A DNA stretch of 5,661 nucleotides from Betaproteobacteria bacterium (GTDB lineage Bacteria; Pseudomonadota; Gammaproteobacteria; Burkholderiales; Casimicrobiaceae). The notes under the pieces were generated by a model, which worked only from the letters and a program-made list of their open reading frames with translations, ran no database searches and had not been told where the DNA came from. The stretch covers positions 1 through 5,661 of the forward strand of contig JANXZT010000319.1 of assembly GCA_025355395.1 (NCBI GenBank), given 5' to 3'. Both the position numbers and the translations under genes were made by a program. Of this stretch, positions 5,267-5,661 are shown one piece after another (the stretch's first letter is position 1; each line of letters starts with the position of its first letter).

Positions 5267-5661
5267 GGTTGCCTGTCCGGAAGCAGACGGCACGCTGCGC
5301 GTCGAAACCGAAGGCAACGGTCTCGTCGACGCGCAAGTCGGCGAAGCGCCCGGTCTGCGGCAGCGCAATCCGGATCTCCGTGCGCGACCTTTCCTCGCGG
5401 ACGAGCACCGCGGAATTCGCGCCGTCGAACAGCAGACTTTCGACGCGACCGGAAAATCGTTGCGCGGCGGGCGGCAGCTCGAGAGCGTCACGGGCGAGAT
5501 CGACGACCTCCGGCCGCACGAACGCCTCGACGGAGTCACCCACCTCGACCGGCCCGCTCGCCCGTGCGCGGACCGCAAGCCGCTCTGCCGTCACGAGCTC
5601 GACCACGTCGCCGTCGACGCGCGCCGCGCTGCCGGCGATACGGTTGTTGGCGCCGACGAAT
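5256..5661 (-). CDS. potA: ABC transporter ATP-binding protein, C-terminal part (PotA-like, cut by window edge)
   Basis: This is the last 134 residues of the ATPase that energises the importer. The fragment begins FVGANNRIAGSAARVDGD, which matches the point where PotA-type ATPases leave the nucleotide-binding domain and enter the regulatory TOBE domain. It continues with the TOBE-like strands VGDSVEAFVRPEVVDLA and FSGRVESLLFDGANSAVLV, then ends in HGG before the TAA at 5258-5256. The Walker A, signature and Walker B motifs lie beyond the window, so ATPase function is inferred from this tail and from the two permeases directly downstream. The gene end overlaps the potB-like start by 11 bases, so the proteins are made together. 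It could belong to any spermidine/putrescine, 2-aminoethylphosphonate or Fe(III)-type subfamily; the permease sequences favour the polyamine branch. Confidence 0.85.
   Translation of the reverse strand, partial: FVGANNRIAGSAARVDGDVVELVTAERLAVRARASGPVEVGDSVEAFVRPEVVDLARDALELPPAAQRFSGRVESLLFDGANSAVLVREERSRTEIRIALPQTGRFADLRVDETVAFGFDAQRAVCFRTGNHGG

Noticed and set aside
4376..5578. Longer potB product starting at 5578
   Set aside because: The extra 104 codons overlap the potA-like frame and are Arg/Ser-rich without membrane character; the ATG at 5266 gives the family-like N-terminus.
1..5661. CRISPR array, toxin-antitoxin, phage or defence system
   Set aside because: No regularly spaced repeats and no recognisable nuclease, toxin, integrase or phage structural motif was found on either strand.

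Overview
The window looks like high-GC betaproteobacterial DNA (Burkholderiales-type or a relative). The best evidence is the minus-strand order tpiA - secG - tRNA-Leu(GAG) - nuoA - nuoB - nuoC, a core arrangement typical of that class, together with protein sequences that read like betaproteobacterial NuoA/NuoB/SecG/TpiA. Most genes lie on the minus strand, so the window is best read from right to left.

Right part (about 3744-5661, minus strand): the 3' portion of a polyamine-type ABC importer operon. It holds the C-terminal regulatory (TOBE-like) end of the ATPase (potA-like, cut by the window edge), a complete first permease (potB-like) and a second permease (potC-like) that stops abruptly just after its EAA loop. 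Start and stop codons of neighbouring genes overlap, so the three were translated as one operon.

Middle part (about 2780-3749): a disturbed region. A plus-strand fragment of an HpcH/HpaI-family aldolase/lyase, lacking its N-terminal third, runs tail-to-tail into the truncated potC with no stop codon and no intergenic space. Left of it lies about 300 bp of lower-GC sequence (roughly 52% against about 65% nearby by hand count) with no recognisable gene. This looks like two breakpoints, near 3190 and at 3744-3749. Either a real deletion/rearrangement or a chimeric assembly could explain it, and the sequence alone does not decide.

Left part (1-2855, minus strand): an intact core block. A good -10 hexamer sits upstream of tpiA (triosephosphate isomerase, glycolysis/gluconeogenesis). 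Then come secG (Sec translocon subunit), a complete tRNA-Leu(GAG) with encoded CCA, and the first three genes of the respiratory complex I operon (nuoA, nuoB, and nuoC cut by the window edge). I found no convincing undescribed system; the most notable signal is the broken potC/aldolase junction and the unexplained low-GC segment beside it.
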